From WTKD01 sp965243525 (lineage in GTDB: Bacteria > Spirochaetota > Spirochaetia > WTKD01), in the NCBI GenBank assembly GCA_965243525.1, contig OZ251568.1:496001-560000 (forward strand): a stretch of 64,000 nucleotides of DNA. The letters run 5' to 3'. Made by a program: the position numbers and the translations under genes. The notes beneath the pieces were generated by a model. It worked only from the letters and a program-made list of their open reading frames with translations. It searched no databases and was not told where the DNA came from. How positions within the stretch are numbered: the first letter of the stretch is position 1; each line of letters begins with the position of its first letter. Of the stretch, positions 1 through 9,539 are shown piece after piece.

Positions 1-72
1 ATCCTGTTTTGTATACAGAAAATAGCCAAGTAATATATTTAATGCACATGCAAGAAAATACGCTGAATACAT
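1..72 (-). CDS. 5' end of a membrane protein gene, cut by the window edge
   Basis: An ATG at 72 reads leftwards out of the window for 24 codons without a stop (MYSAYFLACALNILLGYFLY and onward). An AAAGGAG ribosome binding site lies 5 bases upstream, and a promoter-like pair lies upstream of that. The visible residues are almost all hydrophobic, consistent with a first membrane segment or a signal anchor. No function can be assigned from so little. The ribosome binding site and promoter argue that this is a real gene and not chance. Confidence 0.6.
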   Translation of the reverse strand, partial: MYSAYFLACALNILLGYFLYTKQD

Positions 73-91
73 AGTGACTCCTTTGTTCTGT

Positions 92-120
92 AGCGTACTA
101 AAGATAATATACTCGGTCAA
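92..120 (-). promoter_or_regulatory. Sigma-70-like promoter for the truncated gene at the left edge
   Basis: On the minus strand TTGACC (115-120) and TACGCT (92-97) are separated by exactly 17 bases. The -10 form resembles those proposed here for rpsF (TACTCT) and carA (TACACT). Expected transcription start is near 85, leaving a short leader with the ribosome binding site. Seen by eye only. Confidence 0.4.
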
Positions 121-211
121 CTCAATACTGTGTATCTTTTTTATTTTATATAAATCTGGATCGAACAGTGGAGTTATTGGTTATGGGTAATACTGCACTC
201 CACGTGACGTC

Positions 212-1867
212 TTATGGTTGGCTCAGATACTGTGCAGTGATTTCAGGAATACGCACTGCGAACCGCGACGAGGGCGGAAATTCGTTTTTTTGAAAAAAAT
301 ATTGACCGACTCCAAGGTGCACCAACGCAGCTCCAACGGTTTGCGAAAACAGATCTCCACTGAGGGTCGCAAATCCAGCAATGATGCCTGCTAGCACATC
401 GCCACTGCCTGCACAGGCAAGGCTCGGACACATCCCATCAACAATTGCTATCGCTTCTTTGTATACGATATGCGTAACATGTCCCTTCAACAACACGATT
501 GCATCGTAGATCTCAGAAAGGCGCTTGGCAGATGGTATCGGAGCAGTCAAAATGGCATCGGTATCCACCGCAAGCAAGCGAGCACATTCCTTTGGATGGG
601 GTGTCATAATAGTTGGCGCCGGCCTGTTTCGTATTGCGGCAATGTGGTCTTTGCAATAGATGAAGGCATCAGCGTCAAGGATCACCCCTCCGGACTGATC
701 TATAACTCTTGCAAAAAATGCATCTCGTCCCCTTCCCCACCCCGGCCCTATCACGATTGATGCATAGCTCTGTGAACTATCTTCAGAAATGAGGAGTGCC
801 GGATGCTGTGCAATAATTGCTTGTTGCCAATCAGCAACGGGTTGTTCTTCCTTTCTATTTTTAGTTTCGGGTCCAAATGAAAATCTATCGCTATGCATAT
901 GCACCGAACCTGCATAGGATGCCAGAGCCGCACTCGCACATAGCTGCGCTGCTCCGGGCATCCTTGGACTTCCTGCACAAACCAACACAGAACCACGTGT
1001 GTTTTTATGACTTGATTGTGGAGGAAGGGTGATTAACCTGCCTAGGTCTTCTAGGTTGAAACGCTGCACTGATGGATCTTTCGGTGGGTGCATTCCATCT
1101 TGAGCAGCGGGCTTGGATAGATTGGAATTTTCACCATCCTGCGGATTCTCAAGTCGCTGTGCAGCTATATTAGGGATGCATGCTCCATCACGAAGAGGAA
1201 AATCAGTTTGGTGAGAAAGAAAGGGAACCCAGATTGTGGCGATCTTTCCACAATGCCTGCGTACATGGGGTTGATAGAGCAAGACTTTGTTTATACCGAT
1301 GCAAAGGGTAAGATCTGCACGAAAAATTTTTGCCTCTTGATTTACAGATTCCCATGCTCCGGTGGGGATATCGATGGCGATTTTAAACGCATCACTATCG
1401 TTGACAGCAGAAATAACCTGATGATAGATGCCGCCGAGTGGCCGATTTGCCCCTAATCCAATGCAACAATCGATGATACAAGCAGCACGATCAACTAATG
1501 CCTGCACCGATTCCAGAGAAGCCACATCCGATCCAAGGACATGAACATCCTCCATTGACTGGCGCAATCGAGCGTTGAGGCTGTTTTTTGGAGCCTCGGT
1601 CATATACAGAAGATCACAGCGGATGCCACAAGCTCTCAATAGCCGGGCAAGTGACAATCCATCACTGCCGTTGTTTCCATTTCCAATAAGAAAGGCTATG
1701 CGCCTGTCATTCGCTCTGAAAGATTGAATGATGTCGTGATGCAGGAGATATGCAAACAAACCACGCGCCACGTGTTCGACTAATTGCTCTTCGCTGTAGA
1801 TTCCTTGGTCAAGGATCTGAGCATCGATGGCTTGCATCTGTTCTGTTGTGACAAGAATTTCACTCAT
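212..1867 (-). CDS. nnr: Bifunctional NAD(P)H-hydrate epimerase / ADP-dependent NAD(P)H-hydrate dehydratase
   Basis: Repairs damaged NADHX and NADPHX: the N-terminal half epimerises the hydrates and the C-terminal half dehydrates them using ADP. The N-terminal YjeF_N-type Rossmann domain shows GNGNNGSDG at residues 62-70. A linker of about 50 polar residues (about 235-285) follows. The C-terminal ribokinase-like carbohydrate kinase domain has VLVCAGSPRMPGA, GPGWGRGRD, TPHPKECARLL and GSGDVLAGIIAG, the last being the catalytic nucleotide-binding signature. At 551 residues it is slightly longer than typical fused Nnr proteins because of the linker. It lies 5 bases downstream of the lipoprotein gene and is probably cotranscribed with it. 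Function is confident; the linker is unexplained. Confidence 0.92.
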   Translation of the reverse strand: MSEILVTTEQMQAIDAQILDQGIYSEEQLVEHVARGLFAYLLHHDIIQSFRANDRRIAFLIGNGNNGSDGLSLARLLRACGIRCDLLYMTEAPKNSLNARLRQSMEDVHVLGSDVASLESVQALVDRAACIIDCCIGLGANRPLGGIYHQVISAVNDSDAFKIAIDIPTGAWESVNQEAKIFRADLTLCIGINKVLLYQPHVRRHCGKIATIWVPFLSHQTDFPLRDGACIPNIAAQRLENPQDGENSNLSKPAAQDGMHPPKDPSVQRFNLEDLGRLITLPPQSSHKNTRGSVLVCAGSPRMPGAAQLCASAALASYAGSVHMHSDRFSFGPETKNRKEEQPVADWQQAIIAQHPALLISEDSSQSYASIVIGPGWGRGRDAFFARVIDQSGGVILDADAFIYCKDHIAAIRNRPAPTIMTPHPKECARLLAVDTDAILTAPIPSAKRLSEIYDAIVLLKGHVTHIVYKEAIAIVDGMCPSLACAGSGDVLAGIIAGFATLSGDLFSQTVGAALVHLGVGQYFFQKNEFPPSSRFAVRIPEITAQYLSQP

Positions 1868-1872
1868 AGCGG

Positions 1873-3078
1873 TTATTCTTCTTCAATTCCATTTGAAACG
1901 TCCCACAAAACGACCTCTGCTTGAGCTTCACGAATCAACAGGGTGAGTATGTCATCTGTTGCAGTAATCGATGTATGCAGACCAAGGATTTCGCCAATTG
2001 GTTCTTGGTGGCGGAGCAAGACTTTTCCTGTCTGGTTCATACTGATGATTTCGACTTCCTTGCTATCAAGATATCGTATGAAATAAAGATGATTAGATCG
2101 AGAAACCCCAACAAACTCCGCAAGTCCATATCGATCATTCTCTATATCCGCATCGATTTCCTGAGTATACTGTTGCGTCTCTAACGACAATGTATAGATT
2201 GAAGAATCAAGGTATTCAATTGCATGTATTGCTTGGTTATCCGTGCTTAGTTTTTGTTGATAATAATGGATATGCACGTAGAGCATGTCTCCAGAAAAAC
2301 GAGGAACAATCAAAGAAAGTTGGGGGATAATGTTTTCAACAAAGGGAACCGGCAACTCGTTAAGAGGAATCCACACCTCGTAGAGCAGTGAAAAGTTATT
2401 TGAATATACGAACACCCGCTTTTCATCCAGAAAATTAGCAACTACCACGATACCATTGTTTTCGATTGCAAATACAGATTCAATAACGGGAAAGGGCGTT
2501 CCTCCCAGCCCCTCTTGGCCAATGCTCTGCAGAATTTCTCCCTCCGATGAAAAAAGGCGCAATTGATAGGCAAGGCGTACCCCTGTGTTGGGATCAATGT
2601 CAATACGATGCGAGGGAATTTGTTCTACAACAACAAGCGTAGCATCGCTGAGAACTGTTATCTTTCCAAACAAGGCACTTGAATAGGGCACTGCAAAGGT
2701 TGTCGTCTTTTTCGCTGTATCAACCTCCTGCAATGAGACCGGATGTAATACCTTGTCGGGGTTGTAATATAATTGCAGCAAATCACCATACGAACTAAGC
2801 ACCAGAATTTTTGCAGTTTGTGCATTACTTATATACACAAAGCCATTTGCAAAATGCACGGAAAACTGTTCAGGTATGCCGGGTGCTGCGTCCACATAGA
2901 GTTCAAGCTCCTTTTCTTGTTTGCCATAATTGAGAAAAAACAAAGAGCTAGATGTGATTATTTCAGAAGAAGCAGCGTTACATCCATAGAAGAACAGAAA
3001 AAACAGTCCCAGAATTCCCCATCGAAGCACATTAGCGCGTAATGGAGTTGGTGTTTTGTTGCTACTTCGTTTTATCAT
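1873..3078 (-). CDS. Putative lipoprotein with beta-propeller-like repeats
   Basis: 401 residues. The N-terminus is basic, then hydrophobic (about residues 19-32), and ends in a lipobox-like FFFYGC, so it is probably a lipid-anchored envelope protein. The rest is beta-rich with repeated stretches such as NHLYFIRYLDSKEVEII and NNGIVVVANFLDE, typical of NHL/YncE-like propellers. I recall a spirochaete-wide family of this shape (LIC_12708-like), not verified. No catalytic motif is seen. The ATG at 3078 has no Shine-Dalgarno. A -10-like TATTAT ends only about 5 bases before it, so the mRNA may be leaderless. It is divergent from leuA and probably cotranscribed with nnr. Confidence 0.65.
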   Translation of the reverse strand: MIKRSSNKTPTPLRANVLRWGILGLFFLFFYGCNAASSEIITSSSLFFLNYGKQEKELELYVDAAPGIPEQFSVHFANGFVYISNAQTAKILVLSSYGDLLQLYYNPDKVLHPVSLQEVDTAKKTTTFAVPYSSALFGKITVLSDATLVVVEQIPSHRIDIDPNTGVRLAYQLRLFSSEGEILQSIGQEGLGGTPFPVIESVFAIENNGIVVVANFLDEKRVFVYSNNFSLLYEVWIPLNELPVPFVENIIPQLSLIVPRFSGDMLYVHIHYYQQKLSTDNQAIHAIEYLDSSIYTLSLETQQYTQEIDADIENDRYGLAEFVGVSRSNHLYFIRYLDSKEVEIISMNQTGKVLLRHQEPIGEILGLHTSITATDDILTLLIREAQAEVVLWDVSNGIEEE

Positions 3079-3113
3079 GTTCTATAATATCGTAGTCTAC
3101 ACTTAGATAGCAA
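3059..3113. promoter_or_regulatory. Divergent promoters sharing one -10 region (leuA and lipoprotein gene)
   Basis: Plus strand: TTGCTA (3059-3064), 18-base spacer, TATAAT (3083-3088), reading into leuA, whose AAAGGAG ribosome binding site is at 3112-3118. Minus strand: TTGCTA (3108-3113), 18-base spacer, TATTAT (3084-3089), reading into the lipoprotein gene. The two -10 boxes overlap by five base pairs and the two -35 boxes are identical, so the site is nearly symmetrical. The plus-strand -35 lies inside the first codons of the minus-strand gene. Based on consensus reading only. Confidence 0.5.
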
Positions 3114-3123
3114 AGGAGCAGTT

Positions 3124-4626
3124 ATGGATATAGTTCAAATATTTGATACGACATTACGAGATGGCGAACAGTCACCTGGGGCTTCTATGAGCCTAAGTCA
3201 AAAGCTAGAGATTGCTCTTCAGCTAGAGAAACTTGGTGTGGATTGTATCGAGGCGGGATTTCCAATTTCATCGCCTCATCAATTCGATGCATGCAAAAAG
3301 ATATCTGAGACGGTAAAGAATTCAACCATTGCAGTGCTTGCTCGGTCTACGCACAAGGATCTTGATGCAGCTGCTGAATCGATACGAGATGCGGCCCGTC
3401 CGCGCATTCATACCTTTATCAGCACATCACCGATTCATATGAAGTATAAATTAAAGATGGACCCCGAAACGGTTCTGGAACGTATCAAGGATTCAGTGCA
3501 ATATGCACGAAATCTTGTTCCTGAGGTGGAGTTTTCTCCTGAAGATGCAACCAGAACTGAGTTTGATTTTCTCTGCAAGGCAGTTGAAATAGCGGTACGG
3601 GCTGGTGCTACAATCATCAACATTCCCGACACCGTTGGGTATACCATTTCAACTGAATATCACAATATTATCACCCTGTTGAAGGAACGCATTCCTGGAA
3701 TGGAGAATGTTATTCTCTCTACGCATTGTCACAACGACCTTGGGCTTGCGGTTTCAAATTCATTGGCAGCAGTGCAAGCAGGAGCTCGTCAGATCGAGGT
3801 GACAATTAACGGTATCGGTGAACGAGCCGGGAATACTGCCTTGGAAGAGGTTGTTATGGCACTCTATGTTCGACGAGATGTTCTCAACGTAGAGACTAAT
3901 ATCCAAACAAAATATCTCTATCCCACTTCTCGACTGCTCTCGCACATAGTGGGCTTTCCCATTGCACGCAATAAGGCAGTGGTTGGAGAAAACGCATTTG
4001 CACACGAGGCCGGTATTCATCAAGATGGCATGCTCAAAAATCGCGAAACTTATGAGATTATGACTCCAGAAGTCGTTGGAAGAAGCGAGAGCAAAATTGT
4101 TTTAGGACGGCATTCCGGCAAGCATGGACTCAAACATCGGCTGAAGCAACTTGAAATCTCAGTTCCTGAGGAAAATTTTGAAAAACTGTATGAGAATTTT
4201 ACGGATTTAGCTGACAAGAAAAAAGAAATATTTGATGAAGACCTCTATTCGTTGATTAGCACGAGTATTGGTTCAGATGCGAACATCTATGAGTTGACTG
4301 AATTGAATGTCGTAACAGAAACCGGAAAAAACGCAACCGCATCGGTGACTGTCAAATCCGCTGAAGAAGTGCTCAAGGGATCTGCAACTGGAGATGGCCC
4401 GGTCGCTGCAATATTTGTTGCTATTGAAAAGGCTATGGGGATCAGCCCAAAACTTGTTGAATTCGATGTGCAGGCAATTACCCCTGGAAAGCAATCTATA
4501 GGTGAGGCGTCGGTTATTATCACGCATAACAACAAAAAAAGTGCGGGAAGAGGTTCATCGACGGACATTGTTGAGGCAAGTGCGATTGCCTATCTCAATG
4601 CAATTAGCCATAGCATGCTATTGTAA
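3124..4626 (+). CDS. leuA: 2-isopropylmalate synthase
   Basis: Condenses acetyl-CoA with 2-oxoisovalerate to 2-isopropylmalate, the first committed step of leucine synthesis, in the cytoplasm. The HMGL-like TIM barrel starts with FDTTLRDGEQSPGASM (about residues 7-22). The metal-binding THCHNDLGLAVSN motif is near residue 200 and GERAGNTALEEV follows. The C-terminal third (about 370-500) is a LeuA allosteric dimer domain, for example GDGPVAAIF and GEASVIITHN, so feedback inhibition by leucine is expected. Length (500) is normal for the short form. An AAAGGAG site 5 bases before the ATG supports the start. Followed 60 bases later by cimA, probably as one operon. Confidence 0.95.
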   Translation: MDIVQIFDTTLRDGEQSPGASMSLSQKLEIALQLEKLGVDCIEAGFPISSPHQFDACKKISETVKNSTIAVLARSTHKDLDAAAESIRDAARPRIHTFISTSPIHMKYKLKMDPETVLERIKDSVQYARNLVPEVEFSPEDATRTEFDFLCKAVEIAVRAGATIINIPDTVGYTISTEYHNIITLLKERIPGMENVILSTHCHNDLGLAVSNSLAAVQAGARQIEVTINGIGERAGNTALEEVVMALYVRRDVLNVETNIQTKYLYPTSRLLSHIVGFPIARNKAVVGENAFAHEAGIHQDGMLKNRETYEIMTPEVVGRSESKIVLGRHSGKHGLKHRLKQLEISVPEENFEKLYENFTDLADKKKEIFDEDLYSLISTSIGSDANIYELTELNVVTETGKNATASVTVKSAEEVLKGSATGDGPVAAIFVAIEKAMGISPKLVEFDVQAITPGKQSIGEASVIITHNNKKSAGRGSSTDIVEASAIAYLNAISHSMLL

Positions 4627-4685
4627 CCAAGGCATTTGCGTTTCAAAACAGTACTGATAGATTGAAAGTATACGAAAAGGACAGT

Positions 4686-6254
4686 ATGAAAAAAATAGCT
4701 ATATACGACACAACACTGCGCGACGGATGCCAGGGAGTTGATATAAATTTTTCTTTGGAAGACAAGATCGATATTGCAAAAGAGCTCGATGCGATGCGTA
4801 TCGATTATATCGAGGGGGGATTTCCCTTTTCAAATCCAAAAGATAATGCATTCTTCACCCGGGCTGCCTCGATGCATTGGGAACATGCCCGCATTGCATC
4901 CTTCGGCAGCACAAGAAAACCAGATGCTCGAGCAGAGGATGATGCACAGATTCGCTCCATTCTAGATACGCAAACACCGGTAACGACCATTGTCGGAAAG
5001 AGCTGGACCGCCCATGTGCTTGAGGTCTTGCGAACAACCCTCGATGAAAATTTGCGAATGATTGAAGATTCTGTACGCTTCTTGAAAAGCGAAGGCAGAG
5101 AAGTAATTTTTGACGCTGAGCATTTTTTTGAAGGCTTCTTAAACGATCCAGACTATGCGGTAAAGGTTCTTCGCGTTGCATCAGATGCTGGTGCCGATGT
5201 GGTGGTGGTCTGTGACACCAATGGCGGCATGCTTTCGCATATGGTGCAGGAAATTCTTGCGCAAGTGCCTAGCGATGCATTATCTGTGCTTGGCGGTCAT
5301 TTTCATAACGATGCGGGAACCGCAGAAGCAAACAGCATTGAAGCTGTATTCGCCGGAGCCCGGCATATTCAAGGAACTATCAATGGATGGGGAGAACGGT
5401 GTGGAAACGCTGACCTATGCACTTTGATTCCAAGCTTCACCTTGAAGACAGAATTTCAACCCGCTTCTGGCAAATATCTGAACAAACTAACCAGTCTATC
5501 GCGGTTTGCCGCTGAAAAAGCAAATATCATTCACAACAAGCGACTTCCCTATGTCGGTGAGGCAGCCTTCAGCCATAAGGCAGGGCAACATGCAGATGTC
5601 ATCATCAAATCCGCACACCGCATGGAACATATCGATGCATCAATCGTTGGGAATGAACGCCATGTCATCTTGTCAGAACTTGCAGGCAAATCAACAATCA
5701 TTGCTCGTCTCGAACAATACGGCAACTTTGATAAACAATCCCCTGAGGTAAACGAGTTGATCGAATTATTGGTGCAAAAAGAATCAGAGGGATTTTCATA
5801 TGAAGCTGCTGAGGCATCCTTTGAATTGTTGATTATGAAGACCTTGAAAACCTATACTCCACTCCATCAACTACGAAACTACCACATTGAGCTGTTCAAA
5901 ACCGCAGAAAGCGATAGCACGACTGTTGCACGAATGTACCTTAATGTTGAAAATCATGAGGTGATGGGAGCCGGGGTGGGCATTGGCCCGGTTGAAACAC
6001 TCGATAAGACCATTCGCCATGCCCTGGTTCCGCAATATCCATTCCTTGAAAAGATTGCATTGACCGATTATCGAGTGCGTGTCATCGACGGCGAGCACTC
6101 CACACAGGCAAAGGTGCGGGTTTTCATAACTGCGAGTGACCACAAACAATCGTGGAACACCATTGGCGTGCATCAAAATGTCGTCGAGGCATCGTATATG
6201 GCATTGATGGATTCCTATAATTACTATTTCAACGTGTATAAGAAAGATCTATAG
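4686..6254 (+). CDS. cimA: (R)-citramalate synthase
   Basis: Condenses acetyl-CoA with pyruvate to citramalate, giving 2-oxobutyrate for isoleucine without threonine deaminase. The barrel signature YDTTLRDGCQGVDINF is followed by IEGGFPFSNPKD, where the long citramalate synthase family usually has a similar IEGGWP-type motif. GGHFHNDAGTAEANS is the metal-binding segment and GWGERCGNADL the second signature. The C-terminal part resembles the LeuA-type regulatory domain. The start is taken as the ATG at 4686, with AAAGG 5 bases upstream; an in-frame TTG at 4662 has no such site. 522 residues. Its place next to leuA supports branched-chain amino acid synthesis. 2-isopropylmalate synthase activity is the less likely alternative. 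Confidence 0.88.
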   Translation: MKKIAIYDTTLRDGCQGVDINFSLEDKIDIAKELDAMRIDYIEGGFPFSNPKDNAFFTRAASMHWEHARIASFGSTRKPDARAEDDAQIRSILDTQTPVTTIVGKSWTAHVLEVLRTTLDENLRMIEDSVRFLKSEGREVIFDAEHFFEGFLNDPDYAVKVLRVASDAGADVVVVCDTNGGMLSHMVQEILAQVPSDALSVLGGHFHNDAGTAEANSIEAVFAGARHIQGTINGWGERCGNADLCTLIPSFTLKTEFQPASGKYLNKLTSLSRFAAEKANIIHNKRLPYVGEAAFSHKAGQHADVIIKSAHRMEHIDASIVGNERHVILSELAGKSTIIARLEQYGNFDKQSPEVNELIELLVQKESEGFSYEAAEASFELLIMKTLKTYTPLHQLRNYHIELFKTAESDSTTVARMYLNVENHEVMGAGVGIGPVETLDKTIRHALVPQYPFLEKIALTDYRVRVIDGEHSTQAKVRVFITASDHKQSWNTIGVHQNVVEASYMALMDSYNYYFNVYKKDL

Positions 6255-6333
6255 TATCCGCAAATAATATCTCGATTGATAATTTCTGAGGCTCTGCAAA
6301 CGAGTTAGGTTCAACACCATATCTGACAGAGCA

Positions 6334-9300
6334 TCAATCCTTGTGGACTATCTGTGTTTGGATTATACCAGATTGCAGGTATGCAATCGCCTCGACAGCA
6401 GCTTGGAGCCCTTTCACGGTGGTGATATAGGGAATGTTGTAGCGCAATGCTTCTTTTCTAATATAGGTGTCTTCGTGTTCCTTCATAGGAATGGGTAGGT
6501 TTACGACAAGTTGAATCCGATTGTGGTGCATATAGTTAACAACATTTGGACGCCCTTCATCGGCAGATTGCATGATATCAACGAGGATTCCCTTTTCTAA
6601 AAGTGTTTGTGCAAGCGTGCGTCCGGTTGCTATCTCAAATCCCATAGCGTGCAGTTTCAGCACCGAAGGAATCACCTCTGAAAATCGATCCTCTCCAATT
6701 GAAAGAAAGGCACGCCCCGTCTTGGGCAGGTTCATTCCTGCAGAAATACTTGCCTTTGCAAAGGCTTCGCCGAACGATTCCCCAATCCCTATCGACTCCC
6801 CTGTTGATCGCATTTCCGGACCAAGCCGGGGATCCATCCAATCGAAGCGCGAAAAACTAAACACCGCTTCTTTGACTGCAGAGGCAAATCGAGCATGTCC
6901 CACCCCTATTCCATCATGTTCTATATACGATGTGTCAGCCAAGGATTTTCCTAGCCATACTTCTGTTGCAAGTTCCACCAGAGGAACGCCGGTCACAATC
7001 GAAACAAAGGGAACGGTTCGCGATGCGCGAGGGTTGACCTCTATAACATAGATATCTTGTTCCTTGATTGCAAACTGAATATTGCAACAACCCTTAATGG
7101 ACAATGCGCGAGTAAGCGAAACACAGGTTTCCACTATGCGCTGCTCCATCGCACTGTCGAGATCGTGTGGAGGCATAGAACAGGCTGAATCGCCCGAATG
7201 GACACCGGCTTCTTCTATGTGGTGCAAAATGCCGGCAATATAGACATTATATCCATCTGAAATGATATCCACGTCCAATTCATCTGCAAGATCCAAATAT
7301 CGCTCCACCAACAACGGCGATTGTGATGAAATTTTCACTCCATCTTTGATGTATGTTTGCAATTCATGTTCGGTATACACGATACGCATGGCTCTGCCCC
7401 CAAGCACAAAGGATGGACGCAACAAGATCGGATATCCTATCCTCCGGGCACAGGAGACAAGTTCTGCATAACTTGTGACTGTTTCGTTTTCAGGCTGCCG
7501 CAACTGCAATTCCTGCAACACTGTTCTAAACCCCGCCCGGTCCTCGCTTCGTTGTATGTCCTCAATGGTCGTTCCCAAAACCCTAATTCCCATGGCTTGA
7601 ATAAGTGGTGCCATATTCAAGGCAGCCTGCCCCCCTAGTTGCACCACGACTCCCTTGCATGGTTCGTGCAAAAGTATTTCTCGAATTGCTTCAAAATCTA
7701 TCGCCTCGATATACAATCTATCTGCGATGTTAAAATCAGTAGAAACGGTTTCAGGGTTGTTGTTTATGAGAATGCTCGGTACATTGCGTTCTTTGAGCGC
7801 AAGCACAGCAAGTGAACAACTCGTATCAAATTCAAGCCCCTGTCCAATCCGATTTGGCCCACTCCCAATAATCACCACTGCTCCAGGATCTAGTGGATCA
7901 CTCTCGTTTAACTCACCGAAAGCACTGTAATAATAAGGGGTTTGTGCGGGAAATTCACCGGCACAGGTGTCAACAACATGGTATCCAACCTGTATTCCGT
8001 GAGATTTTCGTGCATCAAAAACCGATGCTTCATCACCATCAATGTGCTGCGCAATACAACGGTCCGATAATCCAGATTTTTTGGCGTGTAACAGTGTTTT
8101 TTGTGTTAATTCTTGATTGCCGAGCATGGCCAGAAAAACAGCTTGCTCGCTGATTGCATGCAAAAACCAAGGATGAACACCGCTGAGTTTTGCAAGTTCA
8201 TCGTGAATTGAATGGCCGAGTCGATGTGAAAGGGTATACAATGCATGAATATACAACGGATGTCGTCGCTGAATTTTTGAGAACAATTCCTCATAATCAT
8301 CTGATAAAAGAGTCAGTCCATCGTATCCGGTATCGGTTGAACGAATCGCCTTGTTCAAAGCAGCGATGAATGTTCGCGCAATTCCCAATGATTCACCAAC
8401 TGATTTCATTTCAGTGGAAAGACAGAATGCATCTCCTGAGAACTTGTCTACTTCAAAACGAGGAACTTTCACCGCACAATAATCGAGGGCTGGTTCAAAG
8501 CATGCATAGGTTTTTTGTGTGATTTCGTTTTGAATCTCGTCCAAGCTATACCCAATGGCAATACGCGCTGCGATGCGTGCAATGGGAAATCCAGTTGCCT
8601 TACTTGCCAATGCGCTTGAACGCGAGACGCGCGGATTCATCTCGATCACCACCATACGTGAATTATCTTCATTGAAGGCAAATTGAACATTTGAGCCACC
8701 ACAATCAACCCCTACTGCACGTAAGACCTCTATTGAAGCAGTTCGCATTGCCTGATACTCATCATCCGAAAGGGTCTGTGCTGGAGCAACGGTAATGCTG
8801 TCCCCCGTGTGCACCCCCATCGGATCTACGTTTTCTATGGAGCAGACCACAACGGCATTGTCTTTGCTGTCTCGAATGACTTCCATCTCGTATTCCCGCC
8901 ATCCAATGAGAGATTCTTCAATAAGCAAGCTCTGGTTTGGAGAGGCACGAAATGCTTCTGCAACGTATCGCCTGAATTCAGAACCTTCCCGAACGATGCG
9001 CCCACCGAGTCCACCAAGGGTGAAGCTGGGGCGAATAATCATCGGAAAGCCAATCTCTGCTGCAGCATCGTTTGCTTCTTGAACCGAACGAACATAATGC
9101 GCATGCGGTACATCGAAGCCATTGTTTATCATAAGTTCCTTGAATGCACCCCTGTCCTCTGCGAGACGAATCGCTTGCGGATCTGCACCAATGAGTTCTA
9201 TTCCATGCTTCTCAAGAATTCCCGCATCGTGGAGTGCAATGGATACATTCAAAGCAGTTTGCCCGCCCATGGTTGCAAGCAAGGCATCTGGTTTTTCCTT

Positions 9301-9537
9301 GATGAGGATGTCTTCAAGATAGTCAGGATTCAGTGGCTCAGTGTATACACGCGCTGGCAGCAAACCGCTCGTCATAAACGAAGCCGGGTTTGGATTCACC
9401 ACCACCACATCATAGCCTTCCTCATGCAATACCTGCACTGCTTGTGAACCCGAATAGTCGAATTCACAGGCCTGACCAATAACGATGGGGCCAGATCCGA
9501 TAATCATAATTTTGTGTATATCAGTTCGTTTGGGCAT
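6334..9537 (-). CDS. carB: Carbamoyl-phosphate synthase large subunit
   Basis: Makes carbamoyl phosphate from bicarbonate, ammonia (channelled from CarA) and two ATP, for pyrimidines and arginine. 1067 residues, the usual length, with the expected internal duplication of two ATP-grasp halves. The first half opens with IMIIGSGPIVIGQACEFDYS and contains ATMGGQTALN. The second opens near residue 555 with VVIIGSGPNRIGQGLEFDTS and contains VVQLGGQAALN. The C-terminal MGS-like allosteric domain (about 930-1067) includes GFEIATGRTLAQTL. It begins 2 bases after carA on the same strand, so the two subunits are made from one mRNA. No missing catalytic segment was noticed. Confidence 0.97.
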   Translation of the reverse strand: MPKRTDIHKIMIIGSGPIVIGQACEFDYSGSQAVQVLHEEGYDVVVVNPNPASFMTSGLLPARVYTEPLNPDYLEDILIKEKPDALLATMGGQTALNVSIALHDAGILEKHGIELIGADPQAIRLAEDRGAFKELMINNGFDVPHAHYVRSVQEANDAAAEIGFPMIIRPSFTLGGLGGRIVREGSEFRRYVAEAFRASPNQSLLIEESLIGWREYEMEVIRDSKDNAVVVCSIENVDPMGVHTGDSITVAPAQTLSDDEYQAMRTASIEVLRAVGVDCGGSNVQFAFNEDNSRMVVIEMNPRVSRSSALASKATGFPIARIAARIAIGYSLDEIQNEITQKTYACFEPALDYCAVKVPRFEVDKFSGDAFCLSTEMKSVGESLGIARTFIAALNKAIRSTDTGYDGLTLLSDDYEELFSKIQRRHPLYIHALYTLSHRLGHSIHDELAKLSGVHPWFLHAISEQAVFLAMLGNQELTQKTLLHAKKSGLSDRCIAQHIDGDEASVFDARKSHGIQVGYHVVDTCAGEFPAQTPYYYSAFGELNESDPLDPGAVVIIGSGPNRIGQGLEFDTSCSLAVLALKERNVPSILINNNPETVSTDFNIADRLYIEAIDFEAIREILLHEPCKGVVVQLGGQAALNMAPLIQAMGIRVLGTTIEDIQRSEDRAGFRTVLQELQLRQPENETVTSYAELVSCARRIGYPILLRPSFVLGGRAMRIVYTEHELQTYIKDGVKISSQSPLLVERYLDLADELDVDIISDGYNVYIAGILHHIEEAGVHSGDSACSMPPHDLDSAMEQRIVETCVSLTRALSIKGCCNIQFAIKEQDIYVIEVNPRASRTVPFVSIVTGVPLVELATEVWLGKSLADTSYIEHDGIGVGHARFASAVKEAVFSFSRFDWMDPRLGPEMRSTGESIGIGESFGEAFAKASISAGMNLPKTGRAFLSIGEDRFSEVIPSVLKLHAMGFEIATGRTLAQTLLEKGILVDIMQSADEGRPNVVNYMHHNRIQLVVNLPIPMKEHEDTYIRKEALRYNIPYITTVKGLQAAVEAIAYLQSGIIQTQIVHKD

Positions 9538-9539
9538 AT

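Noticed and set aside
6255..6333. GCTCTG/CAGAGC inverted repeat between cimA and carB as a terminator
   Set aside because: The loop is about 30 bases and no T tract follows on either strand; not enough support.
8809..9447. 212-codon plus-strand frame inside carB
   Set aside because: Lies wholly opposite a highly conserved CarB region; no ribosome binding site or recognisable motif.
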